A stretch of 60,237 bases of DNA from CAADGU01 sp964581605 (GCA_964581605.1 CAZOPF010000025.1:1-60237); one strand, 5' to 3'; counted from the stretch's first letter, positions 40,784-50,085 are shown. The notes: a model not told the origin generated them from the letters alone. A program made the numbers and translations.

Positions 40784-42640
40784 ATGAAGAGTAGAAAGTC
40801 AAGAAATCGTTATTTTGTCATATTACTGCTGTTGCTCATGGCCCTGTTTGCTGCCTGCTCGTCGGGCAGCACGGTGGAAGTGCCCACCGTAGACACGGCC
40901 GCCGTGGAAGCTGCTCAGGAAGCGGCCGCCAATGCCCAGGCGACGGCCGATGCCGCCGTAGCCGCCCTGGCCGAAGCTGCCGAAGGGGACGAATCGGCGC
41001 GGGCCACATTGGAGGCGCAAGTTGCCGCTGCCCAGGCCGCTCTGGCAGAGGCCCAGGGTGAAGCAGACGCGGCCGCTGCGGAAGCCGAAGAAGCGATGTC
41101 CGCTGCGGCGACGGCCGATGCCAATGCCGCCAATGCCGCCGCCACCGCAGCGGCCGTGCCGGTAGACCTGGAACTGTGGGCTTTAGCCACCGTCACCGAA
41201 GCCGGCCCACCGCCAGATGACTGGGTCGTCTATGACATCATTCGGGATGAGCTGGGTATTGACCTTACCTATGTCATCATGCCCACCGGTGCGGATGGCG
41301 AAGCGAAACTGAACGCCGCCGCCGCCGCCAATGATTTACCCGACCTCTTCCAACTGGTAAGCGCCAGTGGTGATAGTCGTGGCGCGTTGTTCCGCCTGGT
41401 AGATTTGGGCCTGGTAGCGCCCGTTGAAGATTGGATGCCCTTAATGCCGGAGCGGGTGGCCACCCACTACAATGATCCCACCCTTCTTAATCTGGTTACG
41501 CTGGATGGACATCAATATGGCCTGCCGGAACTGCCCCCCATCCCCAAACGTGAAGGGTTGGTCATCCGCAAAGATTGGCTGGATGCTTTGGGTCTAGAGC
41601 CGCCTACTACGCTGGAAGAGCTGTATGAAGTGGCTGTCGCCTTCACCACGCAAGACCCGGACGGCAACGGCCGTGACGACACCTATGGCCTGGGTGGTTT
41701 CCTCAATGGGCAGGGGTTGGGCACCCGCTTCGACTTTATCTTTGGTGGCTACGGCCTGCCCGGCGTGTGGAACTTCACCGACCCGGCCAACTTTGGGCTG
41801 AACGTGCGTGACCCACAATACCCGGAGGCGCTGGCTTACATGAAGTCATTTGTGGACGCGGGCGTTATTGATCCCGATTGGCCGACGCTGACCCGCGATG
41901 ATTTCCGGGCGCGCTGGAAACAGGGGCGCTTTGGCATCATGTGGGAAGACTTTGCTGCCCTGACCAACCAGTCTAACTATGCCCCGTTTGATGAAAACTT
42001 CCCCGAAGGGGAATGGATTCCGCTGCCAGCGCCCACCGGGCCGGATGGGGAAGCGTACTATGGCGTGTATACCGGGCGTGGGCAAATTTTTGGCGTGTCG
42101 CAAATGGCAGCCGACGCCGGTAAAGGGGAAGCGATTGCCCGGTTGTTAGAGTGGATTGCCACCGATGGTTACTACCTGCTCGGCTTCGGCCAGGAAGGGG
42201 TAAACTTTGTGTTCGACGAAAATGGCAATATCTCCACCGAAGGTATTGACGAGACAATGGCCTGGACAGCGCCAGAACAGCAGCCCTTTACCCAACTACG
42301 CAATCAGTTGGTCTTCTACAACGCCCCTGAAGAGATTGTTGCCCGCTACCCAACCTATACGACGGCGAACGGCCGTACCATGGACCCCATGGTTTTCCTG
42401 GAATTTTTCCAGGCGCAGCCCTGGGTAGACGGCCGTGGCATTCAGGTCATCCTCCCCCCGGCCAACGCCGCCGACTTTGACCGCTACTACAACGAGGGTC
42501 TGATCCAGTTTGTGCTGGGGCAGAAAGAACTCAATGACGAGACCTGGGCCGAATTCCTGACCGGGTTGGACAGCCTGGGCGCGGCCGAATATGAAGCCGC
42601 CGCCCAACAAGCCCTGCAAGACGCCGGGCTTCTGGAATAA
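40784..42640 (+). CDS. Lipoprotein solute-binding protein with coiled-coil stalk
   Basis: 618 residues. The signal peptide ends in a lipobox (LFAACSS, Cys near residue 25). Residues about 35-125 are almost entirely Ala, Glu, Asp and Gln (AAVEAAQEAAANAQATADAAVAAL), a predicted long helix or coiled coil. The binding domain starts at LELWALATVTEAGPPPDDW and is of the extracellular solute-binding family that serves LplB/YtcP permeases (GLPELPPIPKREGLVIRKDWLDALGLEPPTTLEELYEVAVAF). The stalk would hold the domain away from the membrane. GGAGAAAG precedes the ATG. The likely ligand is an unsaturated uronate-containing oligosaccharide. Confidence 0.92.
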   Translation: MKSRKSRNRYFVILLLLLMALFAACSSGSTVEVPTVDTAAVEAAQEAAANAQATADAAVAALAEAAEGDESARATLEAQVAAAQAALAEAQGEADAAAAEAEEAMSAAATADANAANAAATAAAVPVDLELWALATVTEAGPPPDDWVVYDIIRDELGIDLTYVIMPTGADGEAKLNAAAAANDLPDLFQLVSASGDSRGALFRLVDLGLVAPVEDWMPLMPERVATHYNDPTLLNLVTLDGHQYGLPELPPIPKREGLVIRKDWLDALGLEPPTTLEELYEVAVAFTTQDPDGNGRDDTYGLGGFLNGQGLGTRFDFIFGGYGLPGVWNFTDPANFGLNVRDPQYPEALAYMKSFVDAGVIDPDWPTLTRDDFRARWKQGRFGIMWEDFAALTNQSNYAPFDENFPEGEWIPLPAPTGPDGEAYYGVYTGRGQIFGVSQMAADAGKGEAIARLLEWIATDGYYLLGFGQEGVNFVFDENGNISTEGIDETMAWTAPEQQPFTQLRNQLVFYNAPEEIVARYPTYTTANGRTMDPMVFLEFFQAQPWVDGRGIQVILPPANAADFDRYYNEGLIQFVLGQKELNDETWAEFLTGLDSLGAAEYEAAAQQALQDAGLLE

Positions 42641-42659
42641 GTTGAATTTCTCTCCTCTC

Positions 42660-42692
42660 AGGTGAGGCGCACCCTGGAGGTGCGTCTCACCT
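42660..42692 (+). promoter_or_regulatory. Hairpin between the binding-protein and GH105 genes
   Basis: AGGTGAGGCGCACC (42660-42673) pairs with GGTGCGTCTCACCT (42679-42692), 14 bp with one G-T pair and a 5-base loop. No T run follows. It could act as an mRNA 3' stabiliser for the binding-protein message. It rules out coding use of the in-frame codons before 42713. Confidence 0.75.
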
Positions 42693-42712
42693 CATTCCCA
42701 GGTCAGTTGATC

Positions 42713-43855
42713 ATGCACCACACGATATTCAGCCAGACGGCCGTACCCACCCCCACCGGTATTTCCTGGTCACAGCGCATTGCCAACTCCGCCCTGAGCC
42801 GCTATGACCTGGCCCAAAGTCAGTGGCATTACAAACATGGGCTGCTGTTCAAGGGGGTTTATCACCTGTGGCAGCAGACGGGTGACGGCCGTTACGGGGA
42901 CAGTCTGGTGGCGTATGTGGACAACTTTGTGCAGGCGGACGGCCGTATTCGCACCTACACCCTGGCCGAATACAACATTGACCAGATCAACCCCGGCAAA
43001 CTGCTCTTTCCGCTTTATCGTGTCACCGGGCAGACCGCCTACCGCCAGGCCATTGAACTGCTGCGCGACCAGTTGCGTACCCATCCCCGCACCCACGAGG
43101 GCGGCCTATGGCACAAACAAATCTACCCCTACCAGATGTGGCTGGATGGCATCTACATGGCTTCCCCCTTTCTGGCTGAATATGCCGTCACGTTTGACGA
43201 ACCGGCGGCGCTGGATGATGCGGCCTTTCAAATCACCACCCTGGAACGCCACACCCGCGACTCACACACCGGGCTGCTGTATCACGGCTGGGATGAAAGC
43301 CGCCAACAGCCCTGGGCCGACCCCATCACTGGCTGCTCGCCCCACTTCTGGAGCCGGGCCATGGGCTGGTATCTGATGGCGCTGGTGGATGTGCTGGAAC
43401 GATTCCCACCCGACCATCCCGCTTGTGCGGAATTTATGGCAATTTTGGAACGATTGTTAACGGCCGTGACCCCCTTTCAAGAACCCACCACCGGCCTCTG
43501 GTGGCAGGTGATGGACCAGGGCGGCCGCCCCGGCAACTACCTGGAAGCGTCCGGCACGGCTATGGTCGTTTACGCCATCGCCAAAGGGGTGCGGCAGGGC
43601 AATCTGGCGGCCCATTGGCTGCCCACCGCCGACCGCGCTTTTGATGGCCTGCTCACCCACCTGGTGACGCTGGACGAGGAGGGGCGGGTAGACCTGCATG
43701 GCATCTGCTCCACCGCCGGCCTGGGTGGCACACCCTACCGCGATGGCTCTTTTGACTATTACGTGGGCGAACCGATCATTACCAACGACCTGCACGGCGT
43801 CGGCGCTTTTTTGCTGGCGGCCGTAGAATTGGAAAACGCTCACCTGAAAGATTAG
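42713..43855 (+). CDS. GH105 unsaturated glucuronyl/galacturonyl hydrolase
   Basis: About 380 residues from ATG 42713; upstream in-frame codons lie in a hairpin and are rejected. No signal peptide, so it is cytoplasmic. Motifs of GH105 (YteR/YesR): HYKHGLLFKGVYHLWQQTGDGRY, GGLWHKQIYPYQMWLDGIYMASPFLAEYA with the catalytic Asp in MWLDGIYM, HFWSRAMGWYLMALVDVLERFP, and the late GGTPYRDGSFDYYVGEPIITNDLHGVGAFLLA. It hydrates and releases the unsaturated uronate from imported pectin oligomers. This supplies the substrate for the KduI-type isomerase and KduD encoded next. Confidence 0.93.
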   Translation: MHHTIFSQTAVPTPTGISWSQRIANSALSRYDLAQSQWHYKHGLLFKGVYHLWQQTGDGRYGDSLVAYVDNFVQADGRIRTYTLAEYNIDQINPGKLLFPLYRVTGQTAYRQAIELLRDQLRTHPRTHEGGLWHKQIYPYQMWLDGIYMASPFLAEYAVTFDEPAALDDAAFQITTLERHTRDSHTGLLYHGWDESRQQPWADPITGCSPHFWSRAMGWYLMALVDVLERFPPDHPACAEFMAILERLLTAVTPFQEPTTGLWWQVMDQGGRPGNYLEASGTAMVVYAIAKGVRQGNLAAHWLPTADRAFDGLLTHLVTLDEEGRVDLHGICSTAGLGGTPYRDGSFDYYVGEPIITNDLHGVGAFLLAAVELENAHLKD

Positions 43856-43919
43856 AGATTGGAGATTGGAGATTAAGTCAATCTCTAATCTCTCAGCTCC
43901 AATCTCCATTCTCATCTCA
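43850..43919. repeat. Short-unit spacer (gattggaga/tctccaatc type)
   Basis: gattagagattggagattggagatt is followed by caatctctaatctctcagctccaatctcc. The GH105 stop TAG (43853-43855) lies in the first unit. The unit is the same as at 57617-57684. Confidence 0.9.
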
Positions 43920-43929
43920 GAGGAATACG

Positions 43930-44745
43930 ATGTCTTACTTTGAAAATGTTCCCACCAACAATGGGTTAAATTTATTGCCTGCTAACCCCTGCAAACTGCT
44001 CGATTTTCAACTGCTGCTGCTGGCAGATGGGCAGGCGCATGAGGGGCAGAGCAACGGCCGTGAAACCCTGGCGGTCATCCTGGGCGGTAAGGCCGATTTT
44101 GTGGTGAACGGCCGTGCCTTTCCGCAAGTTGGCGGCCGTCCTAATGTGTTTAATGGCAAACCCCACGCCGTGTACATTCCGGCCAATGCCAGCTATACGA
44201 TCAAGGGGTACGGCCGTGTGGAAATTGGCCTGTGCAGCGCCCCTGGCGATCTGGCAGTTGAGCCGTATGTGATCACACCTGCCCGGGTGACGGCCGGCGT
44301 CTGGGGCGCGGCCAACTTCAGCCGCAGTTACCACCAGATACTCACCCTGGCCGGGCAGCCCGACCTGCCCGCCGCCCGCCTCATCGTCGGCGAGACCTAC
44401 ACCCCCTCCGGCAACTGGAGCACCTACCCGCCACACAAACACGAAAAAGACGACCTGCCCCGCGAAGCGTACCACGAAGAAATGTATTACTTCAAAGTCA
44501 ATCCGCCGGACGGGTTTGGCATCGCCCGCTTTTACGACCAGACCATAGATGTCGGCTACACCGTGCGCGACAACACCATCCTCATGGTGCCGCATGGCTA
44601 CCACACCGTCGTCAGCGCCCCCGGTTACACCACCTACTACCTCTGGTTACTGGCGGGCCACCACCGCACGCAGGCCGTGTCCGAAGACCCGGCCGTCGGT
44701 TGGGTCAGCCGCACGGTGCCTATGTTGCGCGAGTTGGGGCATTAG
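43930..44745 (+). CDS. KduI/IolB-family cupin isomerase
   Basis: 271 residues. The metal-binding cupin segment GNWSTYPPHKHEKDDLPREAYHEEMYYF carries His169, His171 and Glu183/184, with His225 in PHGYHTVV. Length and the GETYTPSGNWSxYPPHKH string fit IolB (5-deoxyglucuronate isomerase) better than KduI. In an inositol operon IolB would isomerise 5-deoxyglucuronate, but here it sits between GH105 and KduD, where KduI (4-deoxy-L-threo-5-hexosulose uronate isomerase) normally lies. A KduI-like role is thus inferred from context. AGAGGAA precedes the ATG. Confidence 0.88.
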   Translation: MSYFENVPTNNGLNLLPANPCKLLDFQLLLLADGQAHEGQSNGRETLAVILGGKADFVVNGRAFPQVGGRPNVFNGKPHAVYIPANASYTIKGYGRVEIGLCSAPGDLAVEPYVITPARVTAGVWGAANFSRSYHQILTLAGQPDLPAARLIVGETYTPSGNWSTYPPHKHEKDDLPREAYHEEMYYFKVNPPDGFGIARFYDQTIDVGYTVRDNTILMVPHGYHTVVSAPGYTTYYLWLLAGHHRTQAVSEDPAVGWVSRTVPMLRELGH

Positions 44746-44759
44746 TCGGTCATCGGTAG

Positions 44760-44821
44760 GGGCGAGGCAGGTGGGTACAATCTCCTCTTGCAAGAGAAAT
44801 CATCTCCCACCTGCCTCGCCC
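44760..44821. repeat. Inverted repeat before kduD, related to the 4860 element
   Basis: GGGCGAGGCAGGTGGG (44760-44775) is exactly complementary to 44806-44821. The loop contains CTCTTGCAAGAG (44785-44796). The adjoining GTAGGGG resembles the core GTAGGGGTGGGACAGG of the element at 4860-5091, suggesting a dispersed family. Confidence 0.75.
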
Positions 44822-44838
44822 GTCCAACGGTAATCGGT

Positions 44839-45606
44839 ATGATGATGCGAGAGTTATTTTCACTTGAAGGGAAAGTGGCGTTGGTTACGGGGGCCAGCCG
44901 GGGGTTGGGGCAGGCGATGGCGTTGGGGCTGGCGGCGGCCGGGGCCGATATTGCCGGGCTGGACCGTGCGGAATGTGGCGATACCTGTAATCAGGTGCAG
45001 GCGTTGGGGCGGCGCTACCACACCGTCCAATGCGATTTAGCTATGACCGGCCCGGCCGAATTATCGGAGATTGTGGCAGAGGTGGTGGGGGTGTACGGCC
45101 GTGTGGACATCCTGCTCAACAACGCCGGTATCATTCGCCGCGCCCCCCTCCTGGAATTTAGCGAGGCGGACTGGGACGACGTGCTGCAAATCAACCTGAA
45201 AGCCCCCTTTTTTCTGGCGCAGGCCGCCGCCCGGCAAATGACCACACAGGGTGGGGGCAAAATTATTAACATCGCTTCCATGCTTTCCTTTCAGGGTGGA
45301 ATTTTGGTGCCATCGTATACGGCCGCCAAAAGTGGCGTAGCCGGGCTGACCAAAGCATTAGCCAACGAACTGGCCGCCCAGAACATTAACGTCAACGCCA
45401 TTGCTCCCGGCTACATGGCGACAGACAACACCGCGCCGCTGCGCGCCGATCCGGCGCGAAACGCGGCCATTTTGGCCCGTATCCCCGCCGGGCGTTGGGG
45501 GGACCCAACTGATTTACAAGGTGTGGTTATTTTTCTGGCTTCGGCCGCTTCTGATTATATGCATGGGGCCATTGTACCCGTAGACGGTGGCTGGTTATGC
45601 CGGTAG
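44839..45606 (+). CDS. kduD: 2-deoxy-D-gluconate 3-dehydrogenase-type SDR, KduD
   Basis: 255 residues from the first of three ATGs at 44839. Rossmann NAD(P)-binding GASRGLGQAM, then NNAGIIRRAPLLEFSEADWDDVLQINLKAPF. NNAGIIRR is the hallmark of KduD. The catalytic Ser is in NIASMLSFQGG and the Tyr-x-x-x-Lys in PSYTAAKSGVAGL; the end is ASAASDYMHGAIVPVDGGWLCR. It interconverts 2-keto-3-deoxygluconate and the diketo intermediate formed from unsaturated uronate. The upstream frame to 44788 runs through a hairpin, so it is not used. It directly follows the isomerase gene. Confidence 0.93.
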   Translation: MMMRELFSLEGKVALVTGASRGLGQAMALGLAAAGADIAGLDRAECGDTCNQVQALGRRYHTVQCDLAMTGPAELSEIVAEVVGVYGRVDILLNNAGIIRRAPLLEFSEADWDDVLQINLKAPFFLAQAAARQMTTQGGGKIINIASMLSFQGGILVPSYTAAKSGVAGLTKALANELAAQNINVNAIAPGYMATDNTAPLRADPARNAAILARIPAGRWGDPTDLQGVVIFLASAASDYMHGAIVPVDGGWLCR

Positions 45607-45687
45607 GACGATCCGCCAAGAACGCGAAGGGCGCGAAGGATTATCTGTAGGAATTTGCCATGTCCTTGAAAAGAGAGCAAGAATAAT

Positions 45688-45747
45688 ATCAAAGATTGCG
45701 CAGATGACGCAGATAAGAAATCGGTGCAATCTGCGTAATCTTTGATG
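45688..45747. repeat. Inverted spacer (atcaaagatt/aatctttgat type)
   Basis: atcaaagattgcgcagat (45688-45705) with an internal second cgcagat unit is matched by aatctgcgtaatctttgat (45729-45747). A near-identical element lies at 52816-52873. The right arm reaches two bases into the first possible ATG (45745) of the next gene. Confidence 0.85.
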
Positions 45748-45756
45748 AAATCTTTT

Positions 45757-47082
45757 ATGAACGAACGAAAACGATATGCACTGGTGGGCACGGGGGCGCG
45801 GGCGGGTATGTTTGTGGAGGCTATTACCGCCACCTACCACGATGTGGCTGAACTGGTTGCCTTTTGTGACCTGAGCCAGACGCGCATGGATTGGTACAAT
45901 CGCAAACTGGCGACGATACGCGATTTGGAGCCACGCCCCACTTATTTTGCCCACGAATTTGACCGGATGGTCGCTGAAACACGGCCGGATGCGGTCATCG
46001 TCTGCACGATGGACAGCACTCACCATCTGTACATCACGCGGGCGATGGAGTTGGGCTGTGATGTGATCACCGAAAAGCCGATGACGACTGACCTGCCCAA
46101 ATTGCAGGCGATTTTTGAGGCCATTGACCGCACCGGCCGTTCGCTGCGGGTGACGTTTAATTACCGCTACGCGCCCGCCTACACCCAATTTCGCCAACTG
46201 GTGCTGGATGGATTGGTGGGACGGCCGTTGCTGGTGGACTTCTCCTGGCTGCTGGATACCAGCCACGGGGCCGACTACTTCCGTCGCTGGCACCGCCTGA
46301 AGGAGAACAGCGGCGGCCTGCTGGTACACAAGGCCACCCATCATTTTGACCTGGTGAATTGGTGGATTGATTCCTTCCCCCAAATGGTATCGGCGATGGG
46401 GGCGTTGAGTTTTTACGGCCGTGAAAACGCCGCCGCTCGTGGTGAACTGTATAGTTACGGCCGTTATACAGGCATCCCCGCTGCCGAACACGACCCCTTC
46501 GCCCTTTTTTTGGACAGCAAAGAAGCGTTGAAAGGGCTTTACCTGGACGCCGAAGCCGAGACCGGCTACATTCGAGACCGTAACGTTTTTGGCGAACCGA
46601 TAACGGCCGAAGACACCATGGCCGTCACCGTGCGTTACCACAACGGCGCACTGCTCTCTTACTGCCTGGTGGCCTACGCCCCTTGGGAAGGGCTGCGCGT
46701 GGCTATCACCGGCACAAAAGGGCGTATTGAAATGGACATTGAAGAGAGTGTGACCCATCTGTTGGGGGATGGCGCGGCCGTGGGAAGCCAGGCCAGCAAA
46801 GGGCCGTTCAAACAGGCGCGGATGCGGGTGTTTCCCATGTTCGGCCAGGGGTATGAAATTGATGTACCGGCCGGCGAAGGGGGGCACGGCGGTGCTGACC
46901 CGGTAATGCTGGCTCAAATCTTTTTACCCACGCCACCCCCTGACCCATACCATCGTGCCGCTTCCCACGTGGATGGGGCGGCGTCCGTGTTGGTGGGCAT
47001 TGCCGCCAACCAATCCATGCAGACCGGGCAGGTGGTGTGCATAGAAGATTTATTTCCGCTGGCGGCGATGAAAAAAGCGTAA
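45757..47082 (+). CDS. Gfo/Idh/MocA-family oxidoreductase
   Basis: About 441 residues from ATG 45757; ATG 45745 lies within the repeat spacer and is the alternative. N-terminal Rossmann GTGARAGMFVEA, then EKPMTTDLPKLQAIFEAI, the family's Glu-Lys-Pro signature, with the C-terminal GFO/IDH fold (HKATHHFDLVNWWIDSFPQMVSAMGALSFYG) holding the usual His-x-x-x-Asp catalytic pair. NAD(P)-dependent oxidation of a sugar or uronate. The substrate is unknown. In this operon it could oxidise a uronate or a rhamnogalacturonan-derived residue. It follows kduD and precedes uxaC. Confidence 0.9.
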   Translation: MNERKRYALVGTGARAGMFVEAITATYHDVAELVAFCDLSQTRMDWYNRKLATIRDLEPRPTYFAHEFDRMVAETRPDAVIVCTMDSTHHLYITRAMELGCDVITEKPMTTDLPKLQAIFEAIDRTGRSLRVTFNYRYAPAYTQFRQLVLDGLVGRPLLVDFSWLLDTSHGADYFRRWHRLKENSGGLLVHKATHHFDLVNWWIDSFPQMVSAMGALSFYGRENAAARGELYSYGRYTGIPAAEHDPFALFLDSKEALKGLYLDAEAETGYIRDRNVFGEPITAEDTMAVTVRYHNGALLSYCLVAYAPWEGLRVAITGTKGRIEMDIEESVTHLLGDGAAVGSQASKGPFKQARMRVFPMFGQGYEIDVPAGEGGHGGADPVMLAQIFLPTPPPDPYHRAASHVDGAASVLVGIAANQSMQTGQVVCIEDLFPLAAMKKA

Positions 47083-47124
47083 TGCGATTTGCCAAATCGC
47101 GTTACAACGCTAACTCTCGATTTT

Positions 47125-48494
47125 ATGAACGATTTACCAGAAACACGATATTTCTCGCCAGACCCGGCGCAGCGGGCGATGGCGTTGGCGCTGTATCGCC
47201 AGGTGGCCGGTTTGCCGCTGGTGTGCCCGCATGGGCATGTAGACCCGCGCCTGTTTGCCGACCCGGATTACCGCTTCGGCTCGCCAGCCGAACTGCTGCT
47301 GATTCCTGACCATTACATCTTCCGCATGTTGTATGCGCAGGGGGTGTCTATGGCCGATTTAGCGATTCCGCGGCGGGATGGTGGGGCTACGGAACAGGAT
47401 CATCGGCGGGCATGGCAGTTGTTTGCCGATCATTTTTACCTGTTTCGGGGCACACCCACTGGACTGTGGCTGCGGGAAGAGTTTGCCCATCTGTTTGGTA
47501 TCACGGAGACGCTGCACGGCCGTAACGCCCAACAACTCTACGACCAGATTGACGACAAACTACGTGCCGCCGATTTCACACCGCGCTCATTGTATGACCG
47601 CTTCCACATTGAGGTGCTGTGTACAACGGATGCGGCCACCGATACGTTGGCGCACCATCAGGCGATTCGGGATAGTGGCTGGCACGGCCGTATCCTGCCC
47701 ACCTTCCGCCCCGATGCCGTCGTCAACATGGACAGCGAAAATTGGCGCGAACATATTGCCAGTTTGCGCGCGGTTTCTGGGGTGGATGTGGTGGATTATG
47801 CGTCGTTCATTCGGGCATTAGAGCAGCGCCGCACCTTTTTTAAGGAGATGGGGGCGAAGGCCACCGACCATGCGGCGCTGTCGGCTTATACCGGCAGATT
47901 GTCGGCAACGGAAGCGGAGCGTATTTTTCAGCGGGCATTGCACGGCCGTGCCGATGCCGCCGACGTGGCCCCATTCACCGGCCATATGCTCATGGAGATG
48001 GCGCGTATGAGCGCTGAAGACGGGCTGGTGATGCAGCTACACGTGGGCGCGTACCGCAATCATAACGAGTTGATATTCCAACAATTTGGCCGGGACATGG
48101 GGGCGGATATGCCTACAGCGAGCGAGTTTACCTATCACTTACGGCCGTTGCTCAACGAATTCGGCAATGACCCCCGTTTCCGGTTGATATTGTTTAATCT
48201 GGATGAGAGCACCTACGGCCGTGAACTGGCGCCGTTAGCCGGGCATTATCCGGCGGTGAAACTGGGGCCGCCCTGGTGGTTTTTTGACAGCCTGAACGGG
48301 ATGCGCCGCTACTTTGAACGGGTGATGGAGACGGCGGGCATTTACAACACCGCCGGGTTTAACGATGACACCCGCGCCTATCCTTCCATTCCCGCCCGGC
48401 ACGACCTGTGGCGGCGGGCAGCGGCCGATTGGGTGGCCGGGTTGGTGGTGCGCCACATCGTCAGCGAGGCAGAAGGGATGGAGATGACCCGCGC
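47125..48494 (+). CDS. uxaC: Uronate isomerase UxaC, 3' end lost in gap
   Basis: 457 codons to the gap, missing only the last 10-20 of a roughly 470-residue family. MNDLPETRYFSPDPAQRAMALALYRQVAGLPLVCPHGHVDP shows the amidohydrolase-like HGHVDP. Also seen: PDHYIFRMLYAQGV, TDAATDTLAHHQAIRDSG, TFRPDAVVNMD and LQLHVGAYRNHN-like MQLHVGAYRNHNELIF. It isomerises D-glucuronate to D-fructuronate and D-galacturonate to D-tagaturonate. ATG 47125 gives the usual N-terminus; a longer frame to 47089 adds residues not seen in the family. Confidence 0.95.
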
Positions 48495-48594
48495 NNNNNN
48501 NNNNNNNNNNNNNNNNNNNNNNNNNNNNNNNNNNNNNNNNNNNNNNNNNNNNNNNNNNNNNNNNNNNNNNNNNNNNNNNNNNNNNNNNNNNNNN
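48495..48594. other. Assembly gap (100 N)
   Basis: The gap lies between the end of uxaC and the start of uxaE. The apparent 977-residue continuous frame across it is produced only by the N run. Confidence 0.99.
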
Positions 48595-50022
48595 ATGGAG
48601 ATTGAAAAAACATATCCGGCGTCCGTAACGTCGGTTGCCGGGACAACGTATGCCCTGGTCAAATTGGTGAATGGGGAGAAGCGGCTGGCGGTGCAGGGGG
48701 ACACGGCCGTGTTCAGCGGCACACTCCACGATGGCAAACTGTTTTGTCAATTGACGGCGGCGAATGCACAAGGGCTGCGGGAACGGCTGCCCTGGTTGAA
48801 TCCGGTACCGTTGGGGTTGCAAACCTCCTTTGGTTTTGGCGACCGCCTGGGGTCGGCTACGCCGGGGCATATTCAGGCATTGCGGGAAGTGGATGGTCAC
48901 GGCCGTATCGCCCCCATCTTTGCCCAACAGTCCGTGCGCGAAAACAGCCGCATTGGGCGCACCCCGCAGCAGGTGATGGATGACGCCCTGTGGGGGCTGT
49001 TTCAAGAAGGCTGGACGGCCGTGTGGGGCGCGGATGCTGATCATGTGAAGGAAGTGGCCCACCTGGCCCCGTTTGTGCAGGCCGGTTACACCTTTTTCAC
49101 CATTGACCCCAGTGACCATGTGGACAATGCCGCCCAGACCGATAGCCCGGAAACATTGGCCGCCAAAGCGACTGCCTTGCCCTGGGAGGTGTTGCAAACC
49201 AGCCTGGCCGCTGTGCAAAAACGGTACGGCCGTACACCCATCCAGTTGCCTGACCTGACATTGACTTTTGACGAGGTGACACTGCTGCGGGCGCTGGCGA
49301 AATACGGCCGTGCCCTGGCCCACGCCATCACCATTGCCCATGCTTTGACTGACCAGATGAACGGCAAACCGTTTGAATTGGAAATGTCCGTAGATGAAAC
49401 GGACACCCCCACCTCCGTGCATGAGCACTTTTTTATTGTGAATGAGCTAAACCGGGCCGGGGTGCCGGTGGTCAGCGTCGCGCCCCGTTTTGTGGGCAAG
49501 TTTCAGAAGGGGGTGGATTACATTGGGGATGTGGCCGAATTTGAGCGAGAACTGGGGCAGCACATCGCCATTCTCGACCATTTTGATAATTACAAATTGA
49601 GTGTGCACACCGGCTCGGACAAGTTCACTATTTATCCGGTTGTGGCGCGGCGGGCACACGGCCGTGTCCACATCAAAACGGCCGGTACCAGCTACCTGGA
49701 AGCGTTGCGCGTTCTCAGTGTGGTGGACACGGGCCTGTTCCGCAAAATCCTGGACTTGGGGCATGAACGGTTTGCCAAAGATCGCAAAACGTACTTTCTG
49801 GACTGCCAACAAGAGAAGGTGCCCACCAGCCAGCAGCTTAGTGACGCCGATTGTCCCGCGCTGTTGGAGGATTTTGATACCCGCCAACTACTGCATGTGA
49901 CGTTTGGTTCGGCGCTGGATGTGTACGGCCGTGACATCCACACCGCCCTCGCCCAACACGAAGCCGCCTATGACGCCGCCTTGCGCTCCCATTTCCGGCG
50001 GCATTTGCAGCCTTTTGCGTGA
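48595..50022 (+). CDS. uxaE: Tagaturonate/fructuronate epimerase UxaE (start uncertain because of gap)
   Basis: 475 residues from the ATG right after the gap; a slightly earlier start cannot be excluded. QTSFGFGDRLGSATPGHI, FAQQSVRENSRIGRTPQQVMDDALWG, GWTAVWGADADHVKEVAHLAPFVQAGYTFFTIDPSDHVDN and FHTG-like KLSVHTGSDKFTIYP match the UxaE family (first described in Thermotoga). It epimerises D-tagaturonate to D-fructuronate, merging the galacturonate branch with the glucuronate branch. This removes the need for the tagaturonate-specific UxaB and UxaA enzymes. Confidence 0.9.
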   Translation: MEIEKTYPASVTSVAGTTYALVKLVNGEKRLAVQGDTAVFSGTLHDGKLFCQLTAANAQGLRERLPWLNPVPLGLQTSFGFGDRLGSATPGHIQALREVDGHGRIAPIFAQQSVRENSRIGRTPQQVMDDALWGLFQEGWTAVWGADADHVKEVAHLAPFVQAGYTFFTIDPSDHVDNAAQTDSPETLAAKATALPWEVLQTSLAAVQKRYGRTPIQLPDLTLTFDEVTLLRALAKYGRALAHAITIAHALTDQMNGKPFELEMSVDETDTPTSVHEHFFIVNELNRAGVPVVSVAPRFVGKFQKGVDYIGDVAEFERELGQHIAILDHFDNYKLSVHTGSDKFTIYPVVARRAHGRVHIKTAGTSYLEALRVLSVVDTGLFRKILDLGHERFAKDRKTYFLDCQQEKVPTSQQLSDADCPALLEDFDTRQLLHVTFGSALDVYGRDIHTALAQHEAAYDAALRSHFRRHLQPFA

Positions 50023-50024
50023 GG

Positions 50025-50083
50025 CGTAACCCGTAATCCGTAACCCGAAGTTGGACAACGGATTACGGATAACGGATTACGGG
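50025..50083. repeat. Short-unit spacer (cgtaacc/ggttacg type)
   Basis: ggcgtaacccgtaatccgtaaccc is followed by acggattacggataacggattacggg. It follows the uxaE stop by 2 bp and ends 2 bp before the next ATG. Confidence 0.9.
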
Positions 50084-50085
50084 AC

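Noticed and set aside
40915..41196. Ala/Ser-rich minus-strand frame opposite the binding-protein stalk
   Set aside because: Shadow of the low-complexity stalk-coding DNA.
45595..46917. 440-residue frame opposite the Gfo/Idh/MocA gene
   Set aside because: Low-complexity His/Gln-rich shadow with no domain; the plus-strand gene has full family signatures.
47089..50022. Apparent 977-residue UxaC-UxaE fusion
   Set aside because: Continuity exists only through the 100-N gap. Both halves match separate full-size families and uxaE has its own ATG.
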